A DNA stretch of 64,000 bases from Isoetes taiwanensis (Eukaryota > Streptophyta > Lycopodiopsida > Isoetales > Isoetaceae): NCBI GenBank assembly GCA_021234155.1, contig JAJEKV010000039.1:13991091-14055090 (forward strand), given 5' to 3'. Shown here in pieces: positions 1 through 10,634 of this stretch. The notes under the pieces were generated by a model, which searched no databases, was not told the DNA's origin, and saw only the letters and a list, made by a program, of their open reading frames with translations. Numbering within the stretch: the stretch's first letter is position 1; each line of letters opens with the position of its first letter. The position numbers and the translations under genes are program-made.

Positions 1-78
1 CTCCTACTAACTGGATTATCTTTCCGCAGTTTGTTTCTTTACAGGTGATTTATCCGAGTTTAAGAACAGATTGTATCA
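1..78 (+). repeat. 3' end of the left LTR
   Basis: Identical over 78 bases to the end of the right LTR (5511-5588) and ends in TGTATCA. The rest of this LTR lies before the window. Confidence 0.93.
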
Positions 79-80
79 AT

Positions 81-92
81 TGGTATCAGAGC
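81..92 (+). promoter_or_regulatory. Primer binding site, initiator Met tRNA
   Basis: TGGTATCAGAGC lies two bases after the LTR end. It matches the usual plant primer site complementary to the 3' end of initiator methionine tRNA, which primes minus-strand DNA synthesis. Confidence 0.93.
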
Positions 93-125
93 AAGGTTTG
101 GTCTTGAGTAATAAGTTCCTGTTCT

Positions 126-770
126 ATGGCTGCTAATCGCTTCAATATCTCTGAAAGTGACTATATGCAAGCTATGTATAACGCTGGCTTTGTGGCAGCT
201 CGAATCGCCCTTCCTCCGCCAGCTAGCCATGCTGAATACCAGAGACAATTAGAGCATCTGGCAATTGCATACCAATTCTTGCCCGATCCTGCGCAAGCAA
301 ATACCGCCATGAATGATTCTGTGCCACCCCCTCTACCAAGCGGCCCTCCGCCTGAAATTCCTCCTCCACCTCCTGTTCAAGATTCTGAAGTTTCTGGAGA
401 TGCTGAAAATAACCCCAAGAAAGACAGATTGTGTAAGTGGCTTGAAAAGGTGGATATGCCTTACTTTAAAGGGGGTTCCGGTGTAAAACCGACACAAGTT
501 ATCAGTTTCTTGGGTATTTGGGAGAAATTCTTTGAACGCGTCAAGGCGTCTGAACAAGAAAAGTTGCAAGCCATGGACACGTACCTTGATGATCAAGCGC
601 AGGTTTGGTGGCAGGGAAGGAGACAGATGGAACCTCAGATTAATTTATGGTCTGAATTCAAGCATGCTTTTGAAGCAAACTATTTGCCTGCCAACTATTA
701 TAGAATCCTTCAGAAAGAATGGGACCAAATCAAACAGGAAGAAGGAGAATCAGAGTCGATCGTAACCTGA
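126..770 (+). CDS. gag: Gypsy gag, N-terminal and capsid part
   Basis: The frame opens with MAANRFNIS and runs 214 codons. After a proline-rich linker (about residues 60-85) comes a retrotransposon gag domain (about 105-210) with the typical YFKGG, FFERV, WWQGRR and YLP patterns. It forms the capsid-like particle that packages element RNA. The frame stops early at 768-770. The downstream gag sequence continues in another frame (889 onward), so this is one broken gag-pol reading frame rather than a short protein. The first ATG after the primer site was chosen as start. Confidence 0.82.
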   Translation: MAANRFNISESDYMQAMYNAGFVAARIALPPPASHAEYQRQLEHLAIAYQFLPDPAQANTAMNDSVPPPLPSGPPPEIPPPPPVQDSEVSGDAENNPKKDRLCKWLEKVDMPYFKGGSGVKPTQVISFLGIWEKFFERVKASEQEKLQAMDTYLDDQAQVWWQGRRQMEPQINLWSEFKHAFEANYLPANYYRILQKEWDQIKQEEGESESIVT

Positions 771-888
771 AGTTTAATCACTTAGGTCCTGTGTTCTTAA
801 TCTCGGTGAAGCTGAACTTTGGCGAAAAGTATGTTAATGGATTGCGAGAGGAAATCTTTTGCAATTTTGGATCTTTTAGAACCGAGAT

Positions 889-1185
889 ATGGCAGATGTA
901 ATCCAAAAGCGGGAGGCTGCTGAGAGGAAACTTAATCCCAAAGCTAGAAGATTGGTGATATGGGAAGGAACACCATCGAGAGAACAAAAGAGAATGAAAA
1001 GAGAAAAGTATGACAATAGAAAAGATAACAAGGGTAGAAGAGGACGGGATGAAAGGAGACCTCGAAGGGGAACACGGTTTGATAGCCGAAAAAAGAGTAA
1101 TGGGAATAAGTCCCAACAGCAAAGAGACTCCCAAGGGACCAAGAACTGGTTGTTATATATGTGGTGGTCCGCGACTATCGACTAA
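889..1185 (+). pseudogene. Gag C-terminal basic linker, frame-shifted
   Basis: This frame is rich in Lys and Arg, as expected between capsid and zinc knuckle of plant gypsy elements. It ends in nonsense after about 1145, where the true frame passes into that of the pol ORF. The likely cause is a single-base change next to a CTG at about 1147. Confidence 0.6.
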
Positions 1186-3943
1186 TTGTCCAAAGAACAC
1201 AGCTGTTCAAGAAAAGCCGATAAGAAAAGTGCAGTTTAAGGAACCTGCTCCTAAGGAACGCCCTACAGCCCAAACTCATAATCTGGAGGATAAGGCTGAA
1301 ACATCTCAAGCAGGTGAAGAAAGAGGACGATTGAAAGCAAAGAGTTTTAACAAGAAAAGGGGTGGGTTGCAAATTGCATACATGAAGACACTAAGTGCTA
1401 CAGCAGTCCCATCCTCATGGTTGTTTAAGCTTAGAGGTAAAATCGCAGATCGAGAGGTTGTTGTTCTGCTAGATGATGGAGCAACTCATGATTTTATCTC
1501 CATGGGTATGGTAAATGAGTTGAAGTTGCCAGTTTACAAATTGCAAGCTCAACTTTCTGTAGTACAAGGGCTTAAAGGGTCAGAAGGCATTTGTGACAAA
1601 TTTGTTATTGCGCCATTGCAAATGGAGACTTATTCTGAGCGCAGAGCACTCTTAGTAGCTGATTTGGGAACAGTGGATGTCATTCTGGGAATAGGATGGC
1701 GAACCCAGTATGATGTTCAACCTAACTATCGCCACAGGACCATTAAAATGTTTGTTGATGGGCAGCCAATAATTCTGAAAGCTGAATGTGTAAATGAATG
1801 TGAACCTTTGTTATCATATTCTGAAGCAAAGACTTTAATACAAAGTGACGCTGAGTCATATTTCATTTATTTGAGAGACTCTGATCCTCCATTTCAAACT
1901 CCTCCTGAATTGTATAGTTTTCTTAAACAATTTGATGATTTGTTTAAGGATGAGGAGACTTTGGATCTTCCTCCATCTCGTCCAGAGGATCATGCTATTC
2001 ATTTATACCCAGATGCAAAGCCTCCAAATAGAGCACCCTACAGAGTAAGTCATTTTGAGAAGCTGGAGCTAGAAAACCAAATAAGGGAAATGTTAGAACG
2101 ACAATTGATTCAGCCAAGCAGTTCTCCTTTTGGAGCCCCTGTTATCCTAATCAAAAAGAAGGACAAGGGATATAGAATGTGCATAGATTACAGGGCTCTT
2201 AACAAACTGACAATCAAAGATAAATTTCCAGTTCCTCGAGCAGATGATTTGTTCGATGAGTTGCGAGGTGCCTGCGTATTTAGCAAGATAGATCTGAAAT
2301 CAGGCTATCATCAAATCAGAATCAAGGAGTCAGATATTGCGAAAACAGCTTTCAGAACCACTTTTGGACATTATGAATTCAGAGTGATGCCATTTGGACT
2401 CACTAATGCACCGGCAACTTTTTGCCGATTGATGGGGAGAATTTTGGCACCTGTACTTGGAAAATGTGTTGTTGTCTTCTTTGATGACATTCTTGTCTAT
2501 AGCCGATCCATAGAGGACCATAAGAAACACCTTCAGCAAGTTTTTGATCTTCTCAGACAAAATCTGCTATTTATTAATGAGTCCAAAAGTCGTTTCTTTA
2601 TGCAAGAAGTTGGATATCTTGGACACATTGTATCCAAGGAAGGAATTAGAATGGATCCAGATAAGGTGAAGGCTATTCTTAATTGGCCTCGACCTAACAA
2701 TGTCAAAGAATTGCGCTCCTTTGTCCAATTATGCAGTTATTACCGCCGATTTGTGAAGGATTTTGCGAAAATAACTCTTCCATTGAATAGATTTCTGAAA
2801 AAGGATGTACCGTTTCAGTGGAATGATGATGCAGAAAAGGCATTTCAGGATCTTAAGCACAAGATGGCAACTGAGCCTGTCTTAGCTCTTCCTGATTGGA
2901 ATAAACCATTTATAGTGTGCTCAGATGCAAGTGGTAGTGCTATTGGTGCAGTGCTTATGCAAGATGGACACCCATTGGCTTACATTAGTCGTATGCTAAA
3001 GCCTTCTGAGCAGGGCTACAGTACTTATGAGAAAGAGTTGATTGCTTTAGTGCATGCATTAAAGAAATGGAGACATTATCTGATGGAGACTAAATTCATA
3101 GCTCGATTTGATCAGCAAAGTCTAAAGCATATTCAAACTCAGGATATCATCAATGCACGTCAATTGAAACTCATTGATACCATCAAAGACTTTGAGGGCA
3201 TGCAACTAGAGTATAAACCAGGGAAGGAGAATAAGGTTGCTGATGCCTTAAGCCGGGTGTTTACACATGCAATGTCTATTGCCAGAATCACTGACTTAGA
3301 TCCAATGAAATTGGATTATAAAAACGATCCTTCTTTTGCAGTGCCATTCAATCTGTTACAAAAAGAAGGCCGAGATCCTCTTGGGGAATACAAGTTGCAC
3401 AATGGTTCCCTTTTGTACCGAAATCGCTTATGTGTTACACAGGCATATAGACAGAAAATGATGCAAGAATGTCATGAACCTCCTTATTCAGGTCATCGAG
3501 GAGTTCAAGCTACACTTGCTACTGTAAAAAGGCGATTTTATTGGCCTAAACTGGTAAGGGATGTCAGAAGATATGTAGAAGCTTGTACAATTTGTCAACA
3601 GGTTAAAGCTTCAACTAGTAAACCAGCTGGCTTGTTACAACCCTTACCAATACCAGAAGCGCCATGGAAGCACATTACTATGGATTTCATTCAGGGTTTT
3701 CCAAATTCTTCTCATAAGAACAATCAAATATGGACAGTTGTTGACAGGCTGTCTAAACAAGCTCATTTTATTCCTTGTAAGTCCACCATGACAGCTCCTC
3801 AGGCGAGCAAACTCTTTTTGAAGGAGATATTTAGAATACATGGATTGCCTGATGCAATTATCACAGATAGGGATCCAATATTCTGCAGCAAATTTTGGTC
3901 AGGACTTATGAAGAATTTGGGTACCTCTTTGAAGTTTTTCTGA
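1010..3943 (+). CDS. pol: Gypsy pol: zinc knuckle, protease, RT, RNase H, integrase (truncated)
   Basis: Open for 977 codons. In order: a zinc knuckle (Cys48, Cys51, Cys60) whose His position is Arg; an aspartic protease site LLDDGATH (153-160); reverse transcriptase (about 375-535) with FFDD at 490-493; RNase H (about 632-740) with candidate acidic residues 639, 674 and 701; integrase HHCC finger (His822, His829, Cys859, Cys862) and the first two catalytic Asp residues (892, 953). The third catalytic residue and integrase tail lie beyond the stop, in other frames. The first roughly 45 residues are out-of-frame gag sequence, so the ATG at 1010 is probably not a real start; pol is normally made as a gag-pol polyprotein. 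Confidence 0.92.
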   Translation: MTIEKITRVEEDGMKGDLEGEHGLIAEKRVMGISPNSKETPKGPRTGCYICGGPRLSTNCPKNTAVQEKPIRKVQFKEPAPKERPTAQTHNLEDKAETSQAGEERGRLKAKSFNKKRGGLQIAYMKTLSATAVPSSWLFKLRGKIADREVVVLLDDGATHDFISMGMVNELKLPVYKLQAQLSVVQGLKGSEGICDKFVIAPLQMETYSERRALLVADLGTVDVILGIGWRTQYDVQPNYRHRTIKMFVDGQPIILKAECVNECEPLLSYSEAKTLIQSDAESYFIYLRDSDPPFQTPPELYSFLKQFDDLFKDEETLDLPPSRPEDHAIHLYPDAKPPNRAPYRVSHFEKLELENQIREMLERQLIQPSSSPFGAPVILIKKKDKGYRMCIDYRALNKLTIKDKFPVPRADDLFDELRGACVFSKIDLKSGYHQIRIKESDIAKTAFRTTFGHYEFRVMPFGLTNAPATFCRLMGRILAPVLGKCVVVFFDDILVYSRSIEDHKKHLQQVFDLLRQNLLFINESKSRFFMQEVGYLGHIVSKEGIRMDPDKVKAILNWPRPNNVKELRSFVQLCSYYRRFVKDFAKITLPLNRFLKKDVPFQWNDDAEKAFQDLKHKMATEPVLALPDWNKPFIVCSDASGSAIGAVLMQDGHPLAYISRMLKPSEQGYSTYEKELIALVHALKKWRHYLMETKFIARFDQQSLKHIQTQDIINARQLKLIDTIKDFEGMQLEYKPGKENKVADALSRVFTHAMSIARITDLDPMKLDYKNDPSFAVPFNLLQKEGRDPLGEYKLHNGSLLYRNRLCVTQAYRQKMMQECHEPPYSGHRGVQATLATVKRRFYWPKLVRDVRRYVEACTICQQVKASTSKPAGLLQPLPIPEAPWKHITMDFIQGFPNSSHKNNQIWTVVDRLSKQAHFIPCKSTMTAPQASKLFLKEIFRIHGLPDAIITDRDPIFCSKFWSGLMKNLGTSLKFF

Positions 3944-4343
3944 CCTATCATCCTCAAACGGATGGCCAAGCGAAGTTGTTAACAGAACTATCGAGGACAT
4001 GTTACGGGCTTATGTAGCGTAAAAGAAAAACTTCGATTGGGAGGATTATCTATATATGCTAGAGTTTGCATATAACAACAATGATCCATTCGGTAACCCG
4101 AAGAAAACTCCATTTGAGATTGTCTACGATGTGGCTTAGATTCACCTATCACAAAGATTGGAGGTGAAGTTCCCGCCGGATGCGATCACTCATGACTTTA
4201 CGGACATTTTGAAGGAAGTCAAGACTGCGCATTCTTAGTAGTCGTGAGGCTATGATGTCCAAACGGCTAAGAAGCGGAGAAAAGTTGAATATAAACAAGG
4301 ACAATGGGGTCGGATACATCTTCCCAAGAAGAGGCTTCGAAAA
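3944..4343 (+). pseudogene. Gypsy integrase core end, scrambled segment
   Basis: Fragments of the integrase core end (YHP, DG near 3950-3965; the segment with the catalytic Glu near 3985) can be read only by changing frame several times. The mismatches fall where related elements have CAG or CTG codons: ACGGAT near 3958, CCAAGCG near 3967, GTCGTGAG near 4239, AAACGGCT near 4261. The clean frame returns at 4344. Confidence 0.75.
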
Positions 4344-4754
4344 ATGGGTACAAGGTATGTGAAATTGGCACCCAGGTACTACGGACCATTTCAAATTGAA
4401 GGTAGAGTAGGTGAGAATGCTTATCGCCTTCGTCTATATGGGAAATGGCTTAAGCTTCATCCAGTCTTTAATGTTGTAGTACTAAAACCCTTCAAGGGAG
4501 GTGAAATTTCTCCTGAGGTTTTGCAGAAGATGGACTATCCAGATCCACCGCTCATTAAAGGAGATGAAGAAATACTAGAACCTGAGAAGATTCTTACTCA
4601 TCAAGACAAGGAGACACGTCGATCTTCTTATCGAAGGTATCTAGTAAAATTTAAGTTTCATCCACCTTCTGATGCAGTATGGTACTCCAAAGACCAACTT
4701 AAAGAGTATCAAGCACTTGTGGATGAGTATGAACTGACTTTGAGACATGATTAA
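4344..4754 (+). CDS. Gypsy integrase C-terminus with chromodomain-like tail
   Basis: Residues 4-50 carry the conserved KLAPRYYGPF and KLHPVFNV patterns of the Ty3/gypsy integrase C-terminus. Residues about 80-130 (ILEPEKIL to WYSKDQL) resemble the chromodomain that steers chromovirus integration to heterochromatin. It is the end of the polyprotein, separated from the pol frame only by the damaged segment before it. The stop at 4752-4754 is probably the true end of pol. Confidence 0.82.
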   Translation: MGTRYVKLAPRYYGPFQIEGRVGENAYRLRLYGKWLKLHPVFNVVVLKPFKGGEISPEVLQKMDYPDPPLIKGDEEILEPEKILTHQDKETRRSSYRRYLVKFKFHPPSDAVWYSKDQLKEYQALVDEYELTLRHD

Positions 4755-5022
4755 TTTGCAAATTATTTCAATTACATGATCTATAACTTGTTGCAACAAA
4801 TATTATTTGTCTGGCTATGACAACCGAGGGAATCCCAGCGTGGAATATCTAAAGAATGATATACGTTGGTCGGGCTTAATTGCCTTAGGCTCAAAGACCT
4901 CAGATTGACTTGAGGCCATCTCTAAATGAATTGAGATGAAAGTCCTCAGATTAACTTGAGGCCATCACTGAATGAATTGTGATGAGCAATTTTTCCTAAG
5001 ATTGACGAGGACGTTCAATCAC
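4755..5022 (+). other. Gypsy 3' untranslated region
   Basis: No coding potential. It holds a near-duplicated phrase around CTCAGATTGACTTGAGGCC (about 4900-4980) and leads to the polypurine tract. Confidence 0.6.
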
Positions 5023-5035
5023 GGAAAGGGAAGGA
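5023..5035 (+). promoter_or_regulatory. Polypurine tract of the gypsy element
   Basis: GGAAAGGGAAGGA lies directly before the right LTR. It is the expected primer for plus-strand DNA synthesis. Confidence 0.85.
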
Positions 5036-5178
5036 TTGTTACGATATTAGAATGGTATTAGAACAAAATACTAGCTCGGGGGTGTGATTCACAACCAACA
5101 AGTAATTTAAATTGGCTCTTAAAATATTTATGGCTGATAACGGGACCTGATATCAGCCCATCCGGAATTGTTCTCACT

Positions 5179-5235
5179 TGGATTTGAACCTTGGTCTCTA
5201 GCTAGAAAGCCCAAGTGTCTAACCAAGGCGCCAAC
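5179..5235 (-). other. tRNA-like segment inside the LTR
   Basis: Read on the - strand it has GGTTCAAATCC, a perfect Pol III box B, preceded about 35 bases earlier by a box A-like GGCGCCTTGGTT. A full cloverleaf is not evident. It may be a fossil tRNA or a chance box pair. Confidence 0.35.
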
Positions 5236-5322
5236 CTTAGATTTAATAATAAAGGGCTAAGTGCCTTTCTAAAAAGGCAAAGGTCGAAAAGGCAATTTAC
5301 CTTAAATGACCTTTCAAGAGAC

Positions 5323-5330
5323 TATAAAAG
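5323..5330 (+). promoter_or_regulatory. TATA box in the LTR
   Basis: TATAAAAG in the middle of the LTR, the usual place for the U3 promoter of plant gypsy elements. Transcription would start about 30 bases downstream. Confidence 0.6.
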
Positions 5331-5588
5331 CACATACATAACGGGAACGAGAGATAGAGAATCACCGCCAAAGCCTTACCTCTCTTCCTCTAATGATTTT
5401 ACCTTCTACTTCCAAATCTCCATAGCCTAGCTTGTTGGTCTGAGCGGGATAAAGATTTCCTGCTCCAGGATAAAGATTTCCTGGTGAATCCGGTTGGGTG
5501 GATCGAGCTTCTCCTACTAACTGGATTATCTTTCCGCAGTTTGTTTCTTTACAGGTGATTTATCCGAGTTTAAGAACAGATTGTATCA

Positions 5589-6350
5589 CGTCTGCTGCTT
5601 CATAGTACTGGAGATTTCTAGCGCCCAAGCTTGTTTTCTAAAACAAACAGACCTGGCTATTAAGGTGCTTAGAATTTCCGGCATATTAAGGTGGTTAGTG
5701 TCTGGGTGACTTCTGGCATTTGGCAACTTGAAGAGCAATACAACTTACTGGTTTTAAATATGTGAAACAGGGACGGCATCTTTACCCTGTCACTGCAACG
5801 AGCTTTGACTTCTGCTTCTGTATACTTACTGGTTTTATATTGTGGGTGCTGCATGGGCTGCTCAACATACCTACATGAAAACATAGGAATCTGCTTAGCA
5901 GCCCCCTGGTCTTCTTTTGCTATATGTTATAAAAGTATCCTCTTTCTGCTGTATATCTAGAACATAGGGTGCCATATTGTTACTCGAGATTTACAGCATT
6001 TTTTATAAAAATGGTAGGCCAGATGCCATATTGTTACTCGAGATTTACAGCATTTTTTATAAAAATGGGTAGGCCAATGTCCATGACAAGGAAATAAATG
6101 ATCAAATTAAACCAAGCTGAGATTTGGTGTACAACAGGCTTGTGTGGCATGCTCAGAACATAATGTCGCTTCCAATTTGGTATAATTTTTTTGCTATATG
6201 CCTTATCACAATATAATGGTACGTCTGGATATGCATATATTGTCATTTTAGTGTCAGCATTTTAAGGCAATTAGAAATGCAGATATGTATATTAACCTCC
6301 CATTTTAGACTGACCTTTGCTGACTTGAGCTGACAATTTGTTTGGATGCC
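5589..6350. other. Non-coding DNA with a 55-bp tandem duplication
   Basis: No convincing gene. At about 5968-6080 a segment starting TGCCATATTGTTACTCGAG is repeated in tandem with few changes. The gypsy element is inserted immediately upstream. Confidence 0.5.
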
Positions 6351-6352
6351 AG

Positions 6353-6891
6353 GTTGTTTCTGAGGAAACAGTTCTAGAAACTTCTCGCTTGAAGGAAAAA
6401 CTTATATATGAGCCCTTGGGAGTAGTAAGGCCTCCACCAATTTTTCTTGTTTACTTTCTAGTCAATATGATGTTGAACTTGCTCTGGCCTTTTATATTGC
6501 TCTCGAATGCAGGTGGCAAATATATCTGCCTGGAATTATCCATATTTCATCTCTACAAATGTAATTGCAGCTGCTCTTCTTACTGGAAATTCAGTGTTAT
6601 ATAAACCAAGTGAATATGCATCTCTTACTGGATAGGAGATCACAGATCTTTTGCACGAGGTTACATTCTTCCGTGCTTGTTTCATTTTCAAATATCTGGT
6701 AGCAATTTCAGTCTCACTTTTGAACGTTTCTTTAGGCAGGAATTCCTAAAGATGTCTTTATCATTGCCACTGGAGGAGCTTCAACAGGTGCAAAGATAGC
6801 ATCATTGGATGGTCTCGGTGGTTTATTTTTTACCGGTTCTCAGAAAACTGGGGTTGAAGTTGCAAAGAGAGCAGCGTTGAACCTGGTTAAA
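6353..6891 (+). pseudogene. Aldehyde dehydrogenase relic, three exons
   Basis: Three exons join in phase. Exon A (6353-6424) ends LGV before GTAAGG. Exon B (6513-6659) follows a CAG acceptor and reads ISAWNYPYF, then LYKPSEYASLTG, the ALDH pattern around the catalytic Rossmann fold. Exon C (6736-6891) reads AGIPKDVF, then LFFTGSQKTG, the ALDH segment before the catalytic cysteine. In exon B a TAG at 6633-6635 interrupts the frame. The catalytic Cys and C-terminal half are absent here. This is a partial, probably dead gene copy, possibly carried by a transposon. Confidence 0.65.
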
Positions 6892-8459
6892 GTATAGTTG
6901 CTATACTGTGCTGTACTATGTGCAACTTGAAACACTGAATGAGAATTTTGATAACCAAGCTAAAGGCAGTGCTGAGTTCACTGAGTTCAATGAAACTGGA
7001 AAGTCACATCAAATAATAATCTAAGCTGAATCAGAGTTCATGATTCCCTTATGAATACATCCCATATTTCATCACGGTATCCCATATTCACCTGTATCCC
7101 ATATTTCATCACGGTACAGGAAAAAGGCTAGCTTAGGCTTACTGTGCGCAGCTGCATGCACAATATTCTTTATGGCATAAAAAATATCATTTAGTATGCT
7201 CTAGACAGTCCTTGAGTATTGATTACACAGGCCTGCAGCAAAGCAGGGTGTAACAGCTAGGTTCCATAGTGCAAATAATGACTAGGCCATTATCATGCAC
7301 TCAATGTTCAGTTGCATTTGCAGCTTTTACATATGGAATGTTACCTTTTCAGCAGTCTGGTATAAAGATCTGTTTGATGATATACATCATTCAAGGAGAC
7401 TTTCTGCCTTTTGATTTCCAATTTTTTGTGCTTAGGATAGAAGAGCCTTATGGTGTACTGCAGATTTCCTAATTCATTCTATACTCTGGGAAAATGCCAC
7501 TTCAAGACGTTTTGTTTTCTGGCACGTCTTGAATTTTGCTTCCCATGTATTCATGGTGCTAGTTTCCTCCATGTATCCATGCGTGCTAGTTTCCTAGTAG
7601 CCAGCTTTCAGGGTATCCAATAATGCAGTCACCATGGAACTAAACAAAAAAAATGCAAAACCAGACATCGAATATAATCAGACTCTCAGAAATAAACTTA
7701 CCTGATCCGTGTTCTGGTTCTGTGAATGGCTCCCCTGTGTTGTGATCTCCTTGAAACGGCTCCCGTGTGTTGTGATCTTCCTGAACAACAGAAAAATATA
7801 ATGCCCGTTAGTGTTTGGCGTAGCAAAAAGTTGCAAAAAAAAGACTGCAATCGATGCATGACACCTACTCCTCCACCGTTCTACTCTTCTAGCAGCGATT
7901 GCTTCTATCAGTTCTTCTCATTTGGTCAGTTGGCAGCGCATCAAGGAGGAGGAGGCCTTCGGATCACAAGGTAGGACGCCGCATTCTTTCTTTTCTTGAT
8001 TTTTAGTGGTTGGCATTGATTAGGCGGGAACGGGACCTTAAAAAATTCATCTATAATTTGACAAAATAGTGACGAAAATTTCGTCACATTGTTTTGTCAC
8101 TAGTAGATTTAGTAGATTTGGGACTACAATAGATCCTGAGAAATGGCCCTACTCATTAGGCATAAAAATCACTCTCATTCTCATTAGGCATAAAAATGAA
8201 GCTTAGGTATGAGTTTCTCCTGATTATAAACGATCCCATAGACTGTATTTCTTGTGAAATAGGCAAATGTCTCTCGAGATTCATAGGATCATTCATGGCT
8301 ATGTAATTATTACATAGCAAGGATAAAGTTTCGGACTACTAATTAGCATGGTGAGAGGACCAAGTAGGAGATTTTGGACTAGTAATTACTAGGTTTAACA
8401 TATCAAGTTCTTACCCTTTCCATCTAATGTAAAACTAATATTTTTTGCGTTTATGAAGA
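6892..8459. other. Unassigned DNA between ALDH relic and CACTA remnant
   Basis: No supported coding region. It has short local duplications: CCCATATTTCATCACGGTA twice near 7066-7116, and a GGCTCCC...TGTTGTGATCT phrase twice near 7728-7780. From about 8060 GTCAC motifs appear that resemble those at the far end of the CACTA element, so its left end may lie nearby. I did not find a matching CACTACAAGA end. Confidence 0.4.
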
Positions 8460-8469
8460 TGGCCTCTTC

Positions 8470-9402
8470 ATCAAGTGGAAACACAAATGTTACAGGTATT
8501 AATTTTGTATTAATTATCTTATTGGATATTTCTTCATTATGTGTGTTTGCTGCATTGTAGCACATTCTTCCATGTGCAATTGAGAATTGTCTTACGAGTA
8601 ACATACGTGACATTATATATCGACTTGGAAAGTTTGCAAGGTATGGTTTAAAAACTTTGTTAGTAGTTTGTTTTCAATTTTGTCGTTAACAACTACCAAT
8701 TTTGTGTATAGATGGGTCTCAATGAAAGAGATTAGCTTAGATGACATTTCAAGAATGGATGTTGAGATAGTTGAGCTTCTGTGCATGATGGAGAAAGAGC
8801 TTCCTACAAGTTTTTTTGACCTTCAAGTACACTTATTGGTTCATCTACCAGAAGAAATCCGGCTTCTTGGACCAGCTCCAAGTCGGTGGATGTTTTTTTT
8901 AGAACGGTACATGAAAGTTTTGAAAGGATACATCCGGCAAATGGCTAGGCCTGAGGGGTCCATGACCGAGGGTCACTTGCTTCATGAAACATTGTTCTTT
9001 TTAAGTGAAGCCACAATTTCGATACACAAAGATGCACCAAAGATTTGGAATGGTGAGGAAGATAAGGAAGTAGCAGAAGAAGTCTTGCAAGGTCATGGCG
9101 TGCAACGCAAATTGAACGAGGAAATGTTTGAAGAAATAAATAAGTTTACTGATAGTCTTGATAAGTGGAGGGAGAGGTATAGACTTGCTAGAGAAGAGAG
9201 GGAGATGGCCAGGCAAGATTTTACACATAATAGCATACATCATGGCCGAAAACGTGTTCTATATCCAGAATCATTGGAAGAAATGCCTGAGGATATGACT
9301 CGTGATTGGTTGCTTGAAGCAATGGAAAATGCACGAGATAATGGAGAGGATGTTCCAAAGGATGACTTCAATATCGCACTTGGATGCGTTAAGAAGGTAT
9401 AA
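8470..9402 (+). pseudogene. CACTA TNP2-like protein, DUF4218 part
   Basis: An exon at about 8470-8640 (LPCAIENCLTSNIRDIIYRL) appears joined across an intron (donor GTATGG near 8641, acceptor TATAG near 8711) to the open frame that ends near 9397. The second part has the DUF4218 signature: SFFDLQVHLLVHLPEE, then RWMFFLERYMKVLKGY and ARPEGSMTEG. This domain follows the transposase core in CACTA TNP2 proteins; its molecular role is not established. A C-terminal charged region follows. A further intron (about 9400-9469) leads to a short exon ARFHNSMWAYGNH that runs into a stop. The gene is degenerate. Confidence 0.75.
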
Positions 9403-9619
9403 ATTTCTATTTATTGGTAATGTTTGCTACATACATATGATTTGCTTTCTCATATCCTGTAAAATGCAGGCTCGTTTCCACAATTCCATGTGGGCTTATG
9501 GAAATCATCTTGAACTATAGAGGTCGATAAAGGTCGCGTCGACAAATGACGTGGAATTGCTTCTCAATTTGAACAAAAAGCCAAGCTAGTCAACGTGATC
9601 GGCAAAAGATTTCACGGGT

Positions 9620-9930
9620 GATCTTAATTATGTTGGGCAAATCACCAATATTATTGATGTTGACTTCCGTTCATTTCATGTAACTATATTGAAGGCAAAG
9701 TGGTTCAAAGTTATTTATAGAGGCAGAAATAAGACCGTGAGACACATCCTTCGGGTTTCTACGAGATTGATTCAACCGCATTCTTGGAGAAATGAAGCGA
9801 ACCATTTGTTTACCCTAAACAAGTTGAAGCAGGTTTTTTTTATTGAAAACCCCGTTAACCCAAGGTGGTGGATTGTGGTTCATGTTGTACCCAAAGCAGA
9901 CGTCTTATTGATACTACTGCATTAGAGCTC
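9620..9930 (+). pseudogene. CACTA DUF4216 remnant
   Basis: The frame around 9620-9925 reads VDFRSFHVTILKAKWFKV and later QVFFIENPVNPRWWIVVH, the pattern of DUF4216, which lies at the C-terminus of plant CACTA TNP2 proteins. The frame connecting it to the preceding DUF4218 segment is broken between 9510 and 9620. Confidence 0.65.
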
Positions 9931-9959
9931 AATGATGAGCATGAAGGAGATGGTTGATG

Positions 9960-10634
9960 GTATCTTTACATTCTTGAAGACACTTTTATCAAATTATCTA
10001 CAAAATCACTTTATTGTCACTTTACACTCACTTATTGTCACGTTTTTGTCACTTATTCTCACTCTTTTGTCACATTTGGGTCATTTTATTGGCATATTGT
10101 GATAGTATTTATATCATTTCTTTGTCACTACTTTTGTTATTATAAAGTCAGACTATTGTCACATTTCTGGCAAATACTTTTGTCAAAACTATATCAATCT
10201 ATGGTCACAATTTTGTCATCTAAATGGTACGTTATAGTCAGATTTATATCATTTTTTTGTCACTATTTTCGTCATTATTAAGTCAATTTATTGTCACATT
10301 CTTGACATATGGTTTTGTCAGAACCATGTCAGTCTAGTGTCATATGATAGTCATCATTTTGTCGCTTTTTTTGGCACTATTTTTGTCATTATTAGGTCAA
10401 TTTATTGTCACATTCTTGACATACGGTTTTGTCAGAACCATGTCAGTCTAGTGTCATATGATAGTCATCATTTTGTCACTTTTTTTTGTCACTACTGTGG
10501 CACTCCATTGTCATCTCTATTGTCATTTGGATGTCACTATTTTTGTCACAGTTATTGTCACTTTTGTATCAGTTTTTTGACATGTTATTTTACTGACAAA
10601 AAAAGTGACAATAAATCACTGTTCTCTTGTAGTG
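9960..10634 (+). repeat. CACTA subterminal repeats and right terminus
   Basis: More than two dozen copies of TTTGTCAC, TATTGTCAC or close variants fill this stretch. Such subterminal repeats bind the second CACTA protein (TNPA type) in studied elements. An approximately 120-bp block is duplicated in tandem at about 10240-10480. The terminal bases are the reverse complement of CACTACAAGAG. Confidence 0.75.

Larger units (their letters stand above)
1..5588 (+). mobile_element. Ty3/gypsy LTR retrotransposon, left LTR truncated by window edge
   Basis: The order is LTR end, primer binding site, gag, protease, reverse transcriptase, RNase H, integrase, a C-terminal chromodomain-like region, polypurine tract and right LTR, which is the Ty3/gypsy order. 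The 78 bases at 1-78 are identical to 5511-5588, so the two LTRs look young. The coding region is split by frameshifts near 770-890, near 1145 and over 3940-4343. These breaks sit at CAG/CTG sites and may be consensus errors, because a young element would be expected to keep its frame. The LTR plus integrase tail suggests a chromovirus-like lineage, but I did not assign a clade. Confidence 0.93.
5037..5588 (+). repeat. Right LTR of the gypsy element (552 bp)
   Basis: Begins TGTTACGATA right after the polypurine tract and ends TGTATCA, so it has TG...CA ends. It contains a TATA box (5323-5330) and a tRNA-like segment in reverse (5179-5235). The five bases after it (CGTCT) would be the target duplication, but the left flank is outside the window. 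Confidence 0.92.
8460..10634 (+). mobile_element. CACTA (En/Spm-type) transposon, 3' portion
   Basis: A TNP2-type coding region with DUF4218 and DUF4216 is followed by a subterminal block rich in TTTGTCAC and then a terminus. The last bases read on the - strand as CACTACAAGAGAACAG, the diagnostic CACTA end, finishing at 10634. The left terminus was not located, so the start given is only the first recognisable coding sequence. The element looks truncated because the DDE transposase core is not visible. Confidence 0.8.

Noticed and set aside
1010-1150. ATG at 1010 as a true pol start
   Set aside because: The first 45 residues are gag sequence read out of frame; the basic gag linker is in the frame that starts at 889.
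8395-8613. Small - strand frame opposite the CACTA gene
   Set aside because: It is a shadow of the TNP2 exon on the + strand.
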